The translations under genes and the position numbers were made by a program. DNA of 64,000 nt from Streptomyces sp. NBC_00247 (lineage in GTDB: Bacteria; Actinomycetota; Actinomycetes; Streptomycetales; Streptomycetaceae), in the NCBI RefSeq assembly GCF_036188265.1, contig NZ_CP108093.1, forward strand, positions 1,922,001-1,986,000, read 5' to 3'. The notes below the pieces were generated by a model. The model was not told the origin of the DNA. It did no database searches and worked only from the letters and a program-made list of their open reading frames with translations. Within the stretch, counting starts at the first letter, position 1. The number at the start of each line of letters is the position of its first letter. Shown in pieces: positions 46,774-55,684 of this stretch.

Positions 46774-47347
46774 CGGGACCTTCCAGGAGGGACGAGGGTG
46801 TCCCTTCGTCAATACAGGCCGCCCTTCCGGCCGCGCCAGGTACGTGAGGGCAGGGAGAAATGGCCGCTCGGGCAGCCGGGTGGGTCCGCGGAGCGCTGAC
46901 AGCGGGCCGTACTCGCGGGCCGGCTCCACGAACCACGACGCCCGGCTCGCCGAGTCACGCTCCGGTGGCGGACCGGTTCCATGGAGGTCCGGCTCGCGTA
47001 CGCGCGACAGCCGGGCATGAGACGCGTCCCATCGGGACTGTCTCATCCTGCTCTGCCACTGCGGCGGGCCGCGTCGGCACCGGCCCCGGAGACGTCCGCC
47101 GGGATGTTCCGCGAGGAGTTCGTCATACCGCCGCCCTCCCCTGCCCACGCCCGTCTGCGGGTCCGCGGTCAGCATCATGGGAGCCTCGACGCCCCGCCCG
47201 CAACAGAACCCTTCGGCAGGGCAGTTGACGTGACGCACGCCATGGGGCGCCCGGACGACGAGTGGGACCCGGGGGATTGACTGCCTTGCTGACAAGCAGT
47301 CCAATAAGAGGTGACCCCAGGTAACCCACGTGCGAGGTACCCCAGTC
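46774..47347. other. 574-bp intergenic region between DUF4157 and AurF-like genes
   Basis: This is the longest gene-free stretch in the window, between divergent genes. Small frames exist but have no ribosome binding site or family similarity. It holds an interrupted dyad at 47017-47046 (ATGAGAC/GTCTCAT outer arms, GTCCC/GGGAC inner arms) and a promoter-like pair near 47277. It could house long 5' leaders or a small RNA. Confidence 0.45.
47277..47305 (+). promoter_or_regulatory. Candidate promoter of the AurF-like gene
   Basis: TTGACT (47277-47282) and TCCAAT (47300-47305) are 17 bp apart, about 42 bp before the ATG. The spacer contains a dyad, GACTGCCTTG with CAAGCAGTC, that includes the -35 and reaches the -10, suggesting control by a DNA-binding protein. 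Confidence 0.4.
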
Positions 47348-48283
47348 ATGACGACAGTGAGCGAACACGACGTCCAGGTCCTCCGCGACGCGCTCGGCCC
47401 CCTCCGGGACCGTGAGCAGATCGCCGAGCGCCTGCTCGAATCCTCGGCCAAGCACTCCTTCGACCCGGAGACCGAGATCGACTGGAACTCCGCGATCGAG
47501 GAAGGCAAGTGGTTCTGGCCGCCCGAGCTGGTCTCCCTCTACGACACCCCGCTCTGGCGGAAGATGTCCGAGGAGCAGCGGATGGACCTCGCCCGGCACG
47601 AGGCGGCGTCGCTCGCCTCACTGGGCGTCTGGTTCGAGATCATCCTGATGCAGCTGCTGGTCCGGCACATCTACGACAAACCGGTGACCAGCAACCACGT
47701 GCGGTACGCGCTCACCGAGATAGCCGACGAGTGCCGCCACTCGATGATGTTCGGCAAGATGATCCAGTGGGGCCAGGCCCCCACGTACCCGGTTCCGCGC
47801 GGCTACCACAACGTGGCCCGGGTCCTGAAGAGCGTGTCCACCACGCCGGGTTCGTTCGCCGCGACCCTGCTCGGCGAGGAGATCCTCGACTGGATGCAGC
47901 GGCTGACCTTCCCGGACGAGCGCGTCCAGACGCTGGTGCGCGGGGTGACCCGCATCCACGTCGTCGAGGAGGCCCGGCACGTCCGCTACGCCCGCGAGGA
48001 GCTCCGCCGCCAGATGGTGACGGCCCCGCGCTGGGAGCGGGAGCTGACCCGGCTGACCTCGGGCGAGGCGGCCCGGGTGTTCTCGGTCTGCTTCATCAAC
48101 CCGCAGGTCTACGAGAACGTGGGCCTCGACCGCCGCGAGGCGCTGGCCCAGGTCAAGGCGAGCGGACACCGCAAGGAGGTCATGCAGTCGGGCGCCAAGC
48201 GGCTCACCGACTTCTTCGACGACATCGGTGTGATGAACGGGGTGAGCCGCAAGCTGTGGCGGAAGTCCGGCCTGCTGGCCTGA
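47348..48283 (+). CDS. AurF-family diiron N-oxygenase-like protein
   Basis: This 311-residue helical-bundle protein has ferritin-like iron ligands: [26 protein letters not shown] and [16 protein letters not shown]. These give the E-x-x-H pairs of AurF-type diiron enzymes. AurF oxidises aminobenzoate to nitrobenzoate in aureothin synthesis; close family members in primary loci have unknown substrates. The ATG at 47348 has GAGG upstream. No biosynthetic cluster surrounds it. It diverges from the DUF4157 gene. Confidence 0.88.
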   Translation: MTTVSEHDVQVLRDALGPLRDREQIAERLLESSAKHSFDPETEIDWNSAIEEGKWFWPPELVSLYDTPLWRKMSEEQRMDLARHEAASLASLGVWFEIILMQLLVRHIYDKPVTSNHVRYALTEIADECRHSMMFGKMIQWGQAPTYPVPRGYHNVARVLKSVSTTPGSFAATLLGEEILDWMQRLTFPDERVQTLVRGVTRIHVVEEARHVRYAREELRRQMVTAPRWERELTRLTSGEAARVFSVCFINPQVYENVGLDRREALAQVKASGHRKEVMQSGAKRLTDFFDDIGVMNGVSRKLWRKSGLLA

Positions 48284-48366
48284 GCCCGGGGCGGGGCCGG
48301 GGCGCCGGGTGCGCCCTGCGGTCCGGCCCGGGTGGCCGTCGGTGTCCGGTGGGCGAGACTGTCCGG

Positions 48367-48642
48367 GTGAGAAGCGAGAACACCCCCTTCGAGGGCGGCC
48401 CCCTGGACGGCCGGGTCCTGCCCGTCCTCACCGGCCCCACCGGCCACCCGCCCAAGTGGTACGTGGTGCCGGTACCGGCCGAGGACGGCGGTCCGCCGAC
48501 CGTCCACGCGTACCGCCGCGTCCCCGCCGGACACACCCCCCGGCTGCACATCCAGCGCGGCTGGCTGTACGAGTACGCCCCCGAGGGCCGGGAGCGCTTC
48601 CGCCCCAAGTGGCCCTGGACGAAGCCGAACAGCGACGGCTGA
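48367..48642 (+). CDS. Small conserved hypothetical protein
   Basis: This 91-residue protein starts at a GTG ([20 protein letters not shown]). Its pattern [20 protein letters not shown] and [19 protein letters not shown] is rich in aromatic residues and compact, like small beta proteins found throughout Streptomyces. I do not know its function. It follows the AurF-like gene by 83 bp on the same strand. Confidence 0.65.
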   Translation: MRSENTPFEGGPLDGRVLPVLTGPTGHPPKWYVVPVPAEDGGPPTVHAYRRVPAGHTPRLHIQRGWLYEYAPEGRERFRPKWPWTKPNSDG

Positions 48643-48729
48643 CTGCGCGGGGCGGCCCGCCCTCTCCGGTTCCGGACGGCCTAGGATCGGCGGTCAGGTG
48701 CCGAGGGACGGTCACGAGGGGGGTGCGCC

Positions 48730-51429
48730 ATGGAGGCGCTGCGTCAGGACGATCCACGCCGCTTCGGCCCGTACACCGCGCTGGCCCGCCACCGCGGGAC
48801 GGCGAGCGCGGTGAGTTACCTGGCGCGCGGCGCGGACGCCGGGGACCTGGTGCTGATCACCGCCGCCCGGCCGGAGCTCGCGGCACTGCCCGCCTTCCGG
48901 CGCCGCTTCCAGGCCGAGGTCCGCACCGCCGAACGGCTGGCCGGCGGCTGGGTGCAGCCGCCCCTCGACGTCCCCGGCGACGGTGACGGTCCGGCCTCCG
49001 GCCCGGAACGGCTCTGGACCGCCGCCCCCTTCATCCCCGCGTTGACGCTCGCCGAGGCCATCGCCGTCGCGGGTCCGCTGCCCGAGCGCGCGGTACGGAT
49101 ACTGGGCGCGGGCGTCGCGGAGGTGCTGGCCCGGGTGCACGCCACCGGTTCCGCCCTCCAGGGCCTCTCGCCGGACACGGTGCTGCTGGCGGCCGACGGC
49201 CCCCGGCTGACCGCCTTCGGCCCGCTGGGCGGCGCGGCCGCGGCCGAGGCGCTGCCGGGCGGGCAGCTCTCCGTACGGCTCGGCTACCTCACCCCGGAAC
49301 AGCTCGCCGGCCACGAGGTGGGCGCCGCGTCCGATCTCTTCGTGCTCGGGCTGCTGCTGGCGTACGCGGCGACCGGCGCCACCCCGTTCGCCGAGGGCCC
49401 CGCCGAGCGGACGGCGGACCGGATCGCCCGCGGGGAGCCCGGACTCGACGGCGTACCGGCCGAGTTGAGGGGCCTGGTGGCCGGGTGCCTGGCGAAGGAC
49501 CCGCGTGGCCGCCCGACCGCCGCGTCCGTCGCGGCGTCGCTCGCGCTGGAGGGCGCGGCGGCACTCGCCCGGAACGGCTGGCTGCCCGAACGGCTGTCGG
49601 CGGCGGTGGCGGACCAGGAGGCACGGGCGCGGGCGCTGGAGGTGCCGCTGGAGCCCTCACCCGCTGACGGGGAGACGGCCACCGACGGCCAGACTGCCAC
49701 CGACGGGGAGAGGGCCACCGACGGGGAGAGGGCCACCGACGGGGAGAGGGCCACCGACAGGGAGACGCCCACCCGGTTCCTCGACACCCGTTCCCGCGCC
49801 GGGGAGCCGGACCACCCCACCACGCGGCTCGCCGTGTCCCGTGAGCACTCCCCCGGCGGCGCCCTGGCGACCCGGCCCCCCGCCCCGGCGGTGCCGGCCG
49901 CCGCCCCCTCCCCCGGTTCGCTGCTCCCCGCGCGCCGGGCCCTGGAGTCGCCGGCCGGCGGCTCGCTCTCTGCCCAGATGCCGTCCGCTCCGGCGTACCC
50001 GGTGCCGTACGCCGGCACCTCCCTGCCCGGCGGCGGTTCCCTGCCCGCCGGTCCGGGTACCCCGCCGGTGCGACGGGCCCCCTCCGGACCGGACGGCACC
50101 GCGCTGTTCCCCACCCGCAGGTCGCTGCTGGCCACGGTCGCCGCCGGAACGCTCGGCCTCCTCGTCGGCGGCGTCGCGGTCGGCGCCCTCGTCGACGACG
50201 GCGCTCCCGCGCCCGCGACGGACGCCGAGCCCGAGCCCAGCGAGGGGCCCGCGCTCCCCGGCCGGCCGCCCGCTCCCACCTGGGTGTACGCGCACCCGGC
50301 GTCCGAGGCGGAACCCCTCACCGCCGCGCTCTGGCAGGACCGGCTGCTGGTGCTGACGAGCAAGGCCCAGGCGACGGCGGTCGACCTCCGTACGGGCAAG
50401 AAGCGCTGGCAGCGCGCGGACGCCGCCGAGGGGCAGGCCGCGCTCGCCGCCGGGGACGACCTCGTCTTCGTCGCCGGCCCGACCGCGTTCCTGTGGCTGT
50501 CGCCGGAGACCGGCGAGGTGAAGCACCGGGTGCGGTACGCCGACGGGTTCGCCGGTCTGCCCGGGCTCCGGGTCGGCACGCTCACCGGCCGGTCCGGCTC
50601 CGTCGTCTGGTTCTCCGGCGCGCGGACCGTGACGGTGAAGGCCCCGAAACCGGCCAAGGGCAAGAAGCCGGGCAAGGACAAGCAGGTCGTCCAGGCGTAC
50701 TTCTTCGCGTACGACCTGGTGAGCCGCCAGGAGATGTGGCGGGTCCAGGTACCGGCGGGCCGGGACGCGGCGGGCCCGGAGTACCGGCTGACGGCGGCCC
50801 GGCTCAACGACATCGTGGTGCGCCAGGACGCCGCCACCCTCACCCCGGCCGATGTGCACGCGGCCAAGGGGAAGGGCACCTTCCGCTGCTTCGACCGGGC
50901 GACCGGAAAGCTGCTCTGGACCAGGCGGTTCGGCACGGTCACCGCCTGGGGCGCGGCGGGCGGCGACGAGGAGGGGCGGCTCTTCGGAGCGGTCGGCAAG
51001 AACCTGGAGGCGTGGGACACGGAGTCCGGGAAGTCGTTGTGGCGGCTCGACGGAACGGCCGCGTCCTCCGAGTTCGGCGCACCGGTGGAGTCGGGCGACC
51101 TGATCGTCACCACCAACCGGAGCCAGGAGGTCGGCATGGTCGAGCGCGAGACCGGCAAGCTCCTCTGGCTGCGTGCCACCGAGGTGCCGGCCGGTGGCTC
51201 CGCGCCCGCCCTCACGGTCACCGCGTCCGGCAAGACGGTCCTCGCCTCGGACACCACGCAGGTGACGGCGTTCGACGCGCGGGACGGGCGGCGTCTGTGG
51301 AAGTTCCAGGACATCGGCGTGGCCGAGCCCAAGGGCGCCGCCGTCACCGGCCCGTACCGGACCCTGACGACCGGACAGAGCGCCGTCGTCCTGCGGGGGC
51401 GGGCGGTCTACGCGTTCCCCGTCACCTGA
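48730..51429 (+). CDS. Pseudokinase fused to a PQQ-type beta-propeller
   Basis: Residues about 10-270 of this 899-residue protein follow the Ser/Thr kinase fold (ARPELAALPAFRRRFQAEVR and YLTPEQLAGHEVGAASDLFVLG), but the catalytic residues are lost. The VAVK lysine is Thr (VLIT), HRD is LQG (SALQGLSPDTVLL) and DFG is AFG. A linker with six-residue T-D-G-E-R-A repeats and Pro-rich sequence follows. One membrane helix lies at about 464-487 (LLATVAAGTLGLLVGGVAV). The outside half has PQQ-propeller blades (VDLRTGKKRWQR, FDRATGKLLWTRRFG, WDTESGKSLWRLDG, FDARDGRRLWKFQD). It resembles a sensor with an inactive kinase inside. Confidence 0.9.
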   Translation: MEALRQDDPRRFGPYTALARHRGTASAVSYLARGADAGDLVLITAARPELAALPAFRRRFQAEVRTAERLAGGWVQPPLDVPGDGDGPASGPERLWTAAPFIPALTLAEAIAVAGPLPERAVRILGAGVAEVLARVHATGSALQGLSPDTVLLAADGPRLTAFGPLGGAAAAEALPGGQLSVRLGYLTPEQLAGHEVGAASDLFVLGLLLAYAATGATPFAEGPAERTADRIARGEPGLDGVPAELRGLVAGCLAKDPRGRPTAASVAASLALEGAAALARNGWLPERLSAAVADQEARARALEVPLEPSPADGETATDGQTATDGERATDGERATDGERATDRETPTRFLDTRSRAGEPDHPTTRLAVSREHSPGGALATRPPAPAVPAAAPSPGSLLPARRALESPAGGSLSAQMPSAPAYPVPYAGTSLPGGGSLPAGPGTPPVRRAPSGPDGTALFPTRRSLLATVAAGTLGLLVGGVAVGALVDDGAPAPATDAEPEPSEGPALPGRPPAPTWVYAHPASEAEPLTAALWQDRLLVLTSKAQATAVDLRTGKKRWQRADAAEGQAALAAGDDLVFVAGPTAFLWLSPETGEVKHRVRYADGFAGLPGLRVGTLTGRSGSVVWFSGARTVTVKAPKPAKGKKPGKDKQVVQAYFFAYDLVSRQEMWRVQVPAGRDAAGPEYRLTAARLNDIVVRQDAATLTPADVHAAKGKGTFRCFDRATGKLLWTRRFGTVTAWGAAGGDEEGRLFGAVGKNLEAWDTESGKSLWRLDGTAASSEFGAPVESGDLIVTTNRSQEVGMVERETGKLLWLRATEVPAGGSAPALTVTASGKTVLASDTTQVTAFDARDGRRLWKFQDIGVAEPKGAAVTGPYRTLTTGQSAVVLRGRAVYAFPVT

Positions 51430-51606
51430 CGTCCGGCGGCGCCCGGACCCGGACCCCGCCGTACGGGGTGACGCGGGGCGCCACGCCGTGCGGTGCTTGC
51501 ACCGGCGGACACCAAGTGAGCGGATAAATATGATTCGCACACTTTTAAGGGGTCCGGACCGGTTCGACGCATGGACGAGCCCCGCACCCTCACCGGAGGT
51601 GATGAC

Positions 51607-53040
51607 GTGTCAGGCAGACTTCTGCGAGCGGTCTGCGCGACGGCGGTCCTGGCCGCCGTCGCCGCCCGCGCCCCGGCCGCCACCGGCCCCGACCCACGAC
51701 CGGCGCCCGAGCCCTCCGAGGCGTCCGCGAAGGCGCTCCCGCGTACGACTCCCGACGCGACCACCGGCGCGAGTCCCGGTACGACTCCCCGCGCGACTCC
51801 CGACGCGACTCCCGACGCGACTCCCGACGCGACCGCCGGCGCGACTCCCGGTACGACCGCCAGGACGACTCCCGACGCGGCCGAGGACCCGGTTACCGCC
51901 CCGTCCGTCACCCCGACCCCAGGCCTCACCGTGGACGCCTCCGAGGCCCTCGCCGGCCGCACGCCGTCCGCGACCGCCACCCCCGGCACCCCCGAAGCCG
52001 CCGCCCCGAACGCCGCGCCGGCCCTGCTCACCGAACTCCGGACCCTCTACCGGCGGATGGAACAGGCCACCGAGAAGTACAACGCGACGGACGAGAAGCT
52101 GGCGAGCCGGACGGCCGCCACCCGCAAGGCGAACGACGCGCTGACGCGGGCCCGGCGCACGCTCGGAACCGGGCGCGCGGACGCCGGGAGGCTGGCCCGG
52201 GAGCAGTACCGGGGCCGGTCCGACTTCTCCGCGTACCTCAGGCTGCTGCTTGCGGACGAGCCCTCCGGCCTGTTCGACCAGAGCCATGTGATCGCCCGGG
52301 CGGCGGCCGGGCGCGCGGCCGCCGTGGACCGCCTGACGAAGGCCGAGAAGCGGGCCGGGGTCCTCGCGGCCGCCGCCCGCGAGGCGCTCGCCGAGCAGCG
52401 GGCACTCGCGGCGGAGCAACGACGGCAGCGCGACACCGTACGCACGGCGCTGGACGCCGTCGAGGCGCGCCTGGCGGGGCTCACGCCCGCCCAACTCGGC
52501 GCGGTCTCCGCCCTGGAGGACGAGCAGGTGGACGCGGCGCAGCAGGACCTCGTCGCCTCCGGCGCCCTCGGCTCGACGCGCCCGCCGACCCGGCAGGGCG
52601 CCGAGGCCGTGGCGTACGCGATCGGGCAGATCGGCAAGGAGTACGAGTGGGGGGCCGAGGGGCCGGACACCTTCGACTGCTCCGGGCTCACCATGCGGGC
52701 CTGGGAGCACGCCGGGCTGACCGTACCCCGTACCTCGCAGGAGCAGTGGGCCGAGTTGCCCCGGGTGCCGGTCTCCTCGCTGCGGCCGGGCGACCTCGTC
52801 GTGTACTACCCGGAGGCCACGCACGTGGCGCTGTACATCGGCGACGGCCTGGTGGTGCAGGCGCCGAGACCGGGGGCGGTGGTGAAGGTGTCCCCGCTGG
52901 CGTCGAACCCGCTGCTGGGCGCCGTACGCCCCGACCCGGAGGGCGTCCCCCTGGACGTGTACACCCGGCCGGAGCTGCCGGAGGGGGCGTCGGATGGCTC
53001 GGACACCGGGTACGACGCACCGGTCGAAGGCGCGGAGTAG
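51607..53040 (+). CDS. Secreted NlpC/P60 peptidoglycan hydrolase
   Basis: This 477-residue protein has a signal peptide (LLRAVCATAVLAAVAARAPAA) and then a Thr/Pro/Ala repeat tract (TPDATPDATPDAT). A long coiled coil at about residues 150-310 precedes the NlpC/P60 domain, with the catalytic Cys at about 357 in DTFDCSGLTMRAWEHAG and His at about 404 in ATHVALYIGDG. It cleaves peptide crosslinks in the wall. The GTG at 51607 has an excellent GGAGGTGAT upstream. AT-rich sequence at 51520-51550 is the likely promoter; the leader is too short for a ydaO riboswitch. Confidence 0.92.
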   Translation: MSGRLLRAVCATAVLAAVAARAPAATGPDPRPAPEPSEASAKALPRTTPDATTGASPGTTPRATPDATPDATPDATAGATPGTTARTTPDAAEDPVTAPSVTPTPGLTVDASEALAGRTPSATATPGTPEAAAPNAAPALLTELRTLYRRMEQATEKYNATDEKLASRTAATRKANDALTRARRTLGTGRADAGRLAREQYRGRSDFSAYLRLLLADEPSGLFDQSHVIARAAAGRAAAVDRLTKAEKRAGVLAAAAREALAEQRALAAEQRRQRDTVRTALDAVEARLAGLTPAQLGAVSALEDEQVDAAQQDLVASGALGSTRPPTRQGAEAVAYAIGQIGKEYEWGAEGPDTFDCSGLTMRAWEHAGLTVPRTSQEQWAELPRVPVSSLRPGDLVVYYPEATHVALYIGDGLVVQAPRPGAVVKVSPLASNPLLGAVRPDPEGVPLDVYTRPELPEGASDGSDTGYDAPVEGAE

Positions 53041-53253
53041 AGCTGCCGTCACCCGGCCGACGCGCCATCACATGGCCGGCGGGCCGGCCCGACTCGTGCG
53101 ACCGGGGCTCCACCCGGATCGAAGCCGGCGCCCCGCCGGCCGTCCGTAGCCTCCTTCCTCCATCCTGTCTCCGCGACGGCGAGGGTCCGCGCCCACGAGG
53201 GAGGCAGGGAAAATCACTGTCCGATCGTCTGACCGCAGTGGTAGAGATTCCGG

Positions 53254-54027
53254 GTGACGACGACACTCGAGTTCCCCGTCCTGCTGCGCCTGATCGACGA
53301 ACGGTCGACAGCCTTCCGTGCCGCGGTCGCCTCCGCGCCCAGCCTCGACGTACAGGTGCCGACCTGCCCCGAGTGGACGTTGTTCGACCTGGCGCGGCAC
53401 ATCGGCGAGGGGCGCCGCGACTGGGCCGTCACCGTCGCCGCCGGGCCCGCTCCGGCCAAGTCCACGGCGGAGGGGGCCCCGGCCGCGCCTCGGGAACGCG
53501 AGGCCCTGCTGGCCTGGTTGGCCCGTTCCACGGAGCAACTGCTGGACGCGCTGCGGAAGGCCGGCCCGGATCGCGGCTGCTGGTCGTGGTGGGAGACGTT
53601 GCAGTCGCCGCACACCTCCGGTGCCGTGGCCCGGCACCAGCTCCAGCAGATGGCGGTGCACACGTACGACGCCCAGATCACCGTGGGTGCGCCGCAGCCG
53701 CTGCCGGTCGAGGTGGCTCTCGACGGGGTCGACGAGTTCCTGTCCACCTGCGTGGCCACGGCGAGTGCCTGGCCGCACGAGCCCGCCGTCGTCGACTTCC
53801 ACGCCTTTGAGGGCCGTTCCTGGCGCCTCTCCCTCTCCGCCGACGGCGCACGGACCGGCCGTCTCCCCGGGCCCGGCACCACGGCGGGCGCCGCCGACCT
53901 CTCCGTCCGGGGCACGGCCGACGAGTTGGTCCTCATCCTGCACGACCGCATCCCGTTCGACTCCCTCAGGCTCGACGGCGACCGAGGCGTCTTCGACAAG
54001 CTGAGTGCCTGGGACCCGGACGAGTAG
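53254..54027 (+). CDS. Maleylpyruvate-isomerase/mycothiol-dependent enzyme family protein
   Basis: This 257-residue protein has the DinB-like mycothiol-dependent metalloenzyme fold. Motifs are VPTCPEWTLFDLARHIGEG near residues 36-54 and ARHQLQQMAVHTYDAQITVG near 127-146; the histidines are probable metal ligands. The C-terminal part (about 170-257) is the MDMPI-C domain. It is likely to use mycothiol for detoxification or isomerisation, with unknown substrate. A GTG start follows GGTAGAGATTCCGG. Confidence 0.83.
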   Translation: MTTTLEFPVLLRLIDERSTAFRAAVASAPSLDVQVPTCPEWTLFDLARHIGEGRRDWAVTVAAGPAPAKSTAEGAPAAPREREALLAWLARSTEQLLDALRKAGPDRGCWSWWETLQSPHTSGAVARHQLQQMAVHTYDAQITVGAPQPLPVEVALDGVDEFLSTCVATASAWPHEPAVVDFHAFEGRSWRLSLSADGARTGRLPGPGTTAGAADLSVRGTADELVLILHDRIPFDSLRLDGDRGVFDKLSAWDPDE

Positions 54028-54031
54028 GACG

Positions 54032-54085
54032 TCGGCTCGGCCCCCGACCTCGGCTCGGCCCCCGACCTCGGCTCAGCCCCCGAAG
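54032..54085. repeat. Three tandem 18-bp units at the end of a membrane-protein gene
   Basis: Two exact copies of TCGGCTCGGCCCCCGACC are followed by a third, diverged copy. A single change in the third copy (TCG to TCA) supplies the minus-strand TGA stop of the gene at 54073-54588. Confidence 0.8.
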
Positions 54086-54588
54086 TGGAGGGCCACCAGC
54101 CCGAGCGTGCCGACGCTCAGCCACACCAGCGTGCCCCACAGGGCGACGTCGACGAAGAGCCCCTCGCGTGCGATCCGGGCGAAGAGCGCGGGCACGGTGA
54201 GGAGCACCACCCAGACGCCCCAGCCCGCGAGGGCCGCGAGCGGCGCCACGACCCCGGTCAGGGCCGCGAGCAGACCGAACGGGGCGAGCCCCGCCGCCAA
54301 CGCCACCGCAACCCACCACCACGCCTCACGACCACCGAACCTGCGTCCCAGCACCTCGCTCAGCCCCACCACCGGGAGCACCACGAAGTAGGTGAGCAGC
54401 GCGCCCGGGAGGGCTCCGAGGAGCACGACGACGGCGAAGGAGAGGACCAGCGACTCCTCCACCGGACCGCGCAGCGCGTTCAGGGCGATCGGGACCGGCG
54501 CCTCCAGGAAGAGCACGAGCAGGGACACCCGGGTCATCCGCCGGTAGTGCCGCTTCCACTCCTCCGGCGACAGTCCGGCCGACCTCAC
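54073..54588 (-). CDS. Membrane protein, paralogue of the upstream gene
   Basis: This 171-residue protein has about four hydrophobic segments. LPVVGLSEVLGRRFGGREAW and LAAGLAPFGLLAALTGVVAP match the neighbouring protein LPAVRLSEALGRRVTGREAW and VAAGCAPLGVLAALTGVLGP. It lacks the extracytoplasmic tail of that protein. Its GTG overlaps the upstream stop (GTGA), so both are co-translated. Function unknown. Confidence 0.75.
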   Translation of the reverse strand: MRSAGLSPEEWKRHYRRMTRVSLLVLFLEAPVPIALNALRGPVEESLVLSFAVVVLLGALPGALLTYFVVLPVVGLSEVLGRRFGGREAWWWVAVALAAGLAPFGLLAALTGVVAPLAALAGWGVWVVLLTVPALFARIAREGLFVDVALWGTLVWLSVGTLGLVALHFGG

Positions 54589-55451
54589 CCGTGGGCCTTC
54601 GTCAGGGTGTACAGAACCCAGGAGTCCGGGTCCCCGACGTAGTGGTACAGGGTGACCCGGCTTTCACTGCCGAGGACCTCCCACGGCTGCCAGCCGCACT
54701 CGGGGACGGTGACCTCGACCGTCTGCCCCCAGGGTCCCTCGCCGCGGTCGTAGCTCCAGGCGCCCCGGCCGGTGCACCGCTCCATCCCCTCGGTGTCCTC
54801 GGCGTCGTAGGCCGGGTCCCCGACGGCCGAGGCCACCGCGCCGCCGTCCTCCGACAGGGTCAGGGTCCCGCCGTTCCCGTCGGTCCAGTCGCCCACCATC
54901 GAGGCGTGGCTGACGACGGGCGGGGCGTACGGGTCGACGAGGCCGAAGCCGAGCGCCATGAGTCCGAGGGCCCCCGTGCTCAGCACCGCCAGGGAGCCCC
55001 GGAGCAGGATGCGGCCGAAGAGCCCTTTGCGTGCGACGCGGGTGAAGAGGGCGGCCACGGAGAGCAGGACCGTCGCCGCGCACCAGGTCCCCACCGCCTC
55101 GAACGGTCCGAGAACGCCGGTCAGGGCGGCGAGCACCCCCAGCGGCGCGCATCCGGCCGCCACGACCACCGGCACCCACCACCAGGCCTCACGGCCGGTG
55201 ACCCTGCGCCCCAGCGCCTCGCTCAGCCGCACGGCGGGGAGCACCAGGAGCAGCGACACCACGGCTCCGGCCAGAGCGCCCGGGATCGCGAGGAAGAGCT
55301 GCAGGGCCACCCCCAGGGAGTTGACGCCCGCGCTCGGAGACTCCTGCGTCTGCCCGTGGAACGCGACGAGGATGACGACGGTCACCGCCTCCAGGAACAG
55401 CACGAGCATCGAGATCCACACCATGCGGCCGAACGACCGTTCTCTCTCCAC
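54585..55451 (-). CDS. Membrane protein with C-terminal extracytoplasmic domain
   Basis: In this 288-residue protein four to five hydrophobic segments (residues about 10-185) are followed by a soluble domain of about 100 residues. That domain (MVGDWTDGNGGTLTLSEDGGA onward) has paired Cys (ERCTGRGAW, VPECGWQPW) and looks like a small beta-barrel. It is a paralogue of the downstream gene, probably from tandem duplication. A promoter with a palindrome lies about 105 bp upstream. Function unknown. Confidence 0.78.
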   Translation of the reverse strand: MERERSFGRMVWISMLVLFLEAVTVVILVAFHGQTQESPSAGVNSLGVALQLFLAIPGALAGAVVSLLLVLPAVRLSEALGRRVTGREAWWWVPVVVAAGCAPLGVLAALTGVLGPFEAVGTWCAATVLLSVAALFTRVARKGLFGRILLRGSLAVLSTGALGLMALGFGLVDPYAPPVVSHASMVGDWTDGNGGTLTLSEDGGAVASAVGDPAYDAEDTEGMERCTGRGAWSYDRGEGPWGQTVEVTVPECGWQPWEVLGSESRVTLYHYVGDPDSWVLYTLTKAHG

Positions 55452-55553
55452 GGGAGAGCCCCCTCACGACAGGGCGGACGGCACGCCGGACAGCACGGCG
55501 AGCGGCACGCCGGAGCAGCGCGGCACACCCGGCGGGCAACTGCGGCGACACCC

Positions 55554-55583
55554 ATCCTGTCATGAAAAATTGAACACGTTCAA
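55554..55583 (-). promoter_or_regulatory. Promoter with TTGAAC palindrome upstream of the paralogous membrane genes
   Basis: On the minus strand TTGAAC (55578-55583) and CAGGAT (55554-55559) are 18 bp apart, close to streptomycete -35/-10 sequences. The -35 is half of a perfect dyad, TTGAAC-N2-GTTCAA (55570-55583), a form bound by many TetR-type repressors. Confidence 0.5.
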
Positions 55584-55623
55584 CACATGCCGCCCGCCCG
55601 TCACCGACGGCCACCGCCCACGC

Positions 55624-55664
55624 AAAAGGCACCGCCCAGCGGCGAGTTACCGGTGGGCGGTGCC
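55624..55664 (-). terminator. Intrinsic terminator of the conservon-flavoprotein operon
   Basis: GGCACCGCCCA and TGGGCGGTGCC form a perfect 11-bp stem 20 bp past the monooxygenase stop, followed on the minus strand by TTTTGCG. It marks the end of the cvnABCD-monooxygenase transcript. Confidence 0.85.
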
Positions 55665-55684
55665 AGAGGCCGAGGCGGTGCGGG

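Noticed and set aside
46860..47228. Plus-strand 122-codon frame in the DUF4157-AurF gap
   Set aside because: It has no ribosome binding site, a biased composition and no family similarity; the gap is better treated as regulatory.
51430..51606. ydaO (c-di-AMP) riboswitch before the NlpC/P60 gene
   Set aside because: The AT-rich promoter-like stretch lies only about 60-90 bp before the start, leaving too little leader for the aptamer.
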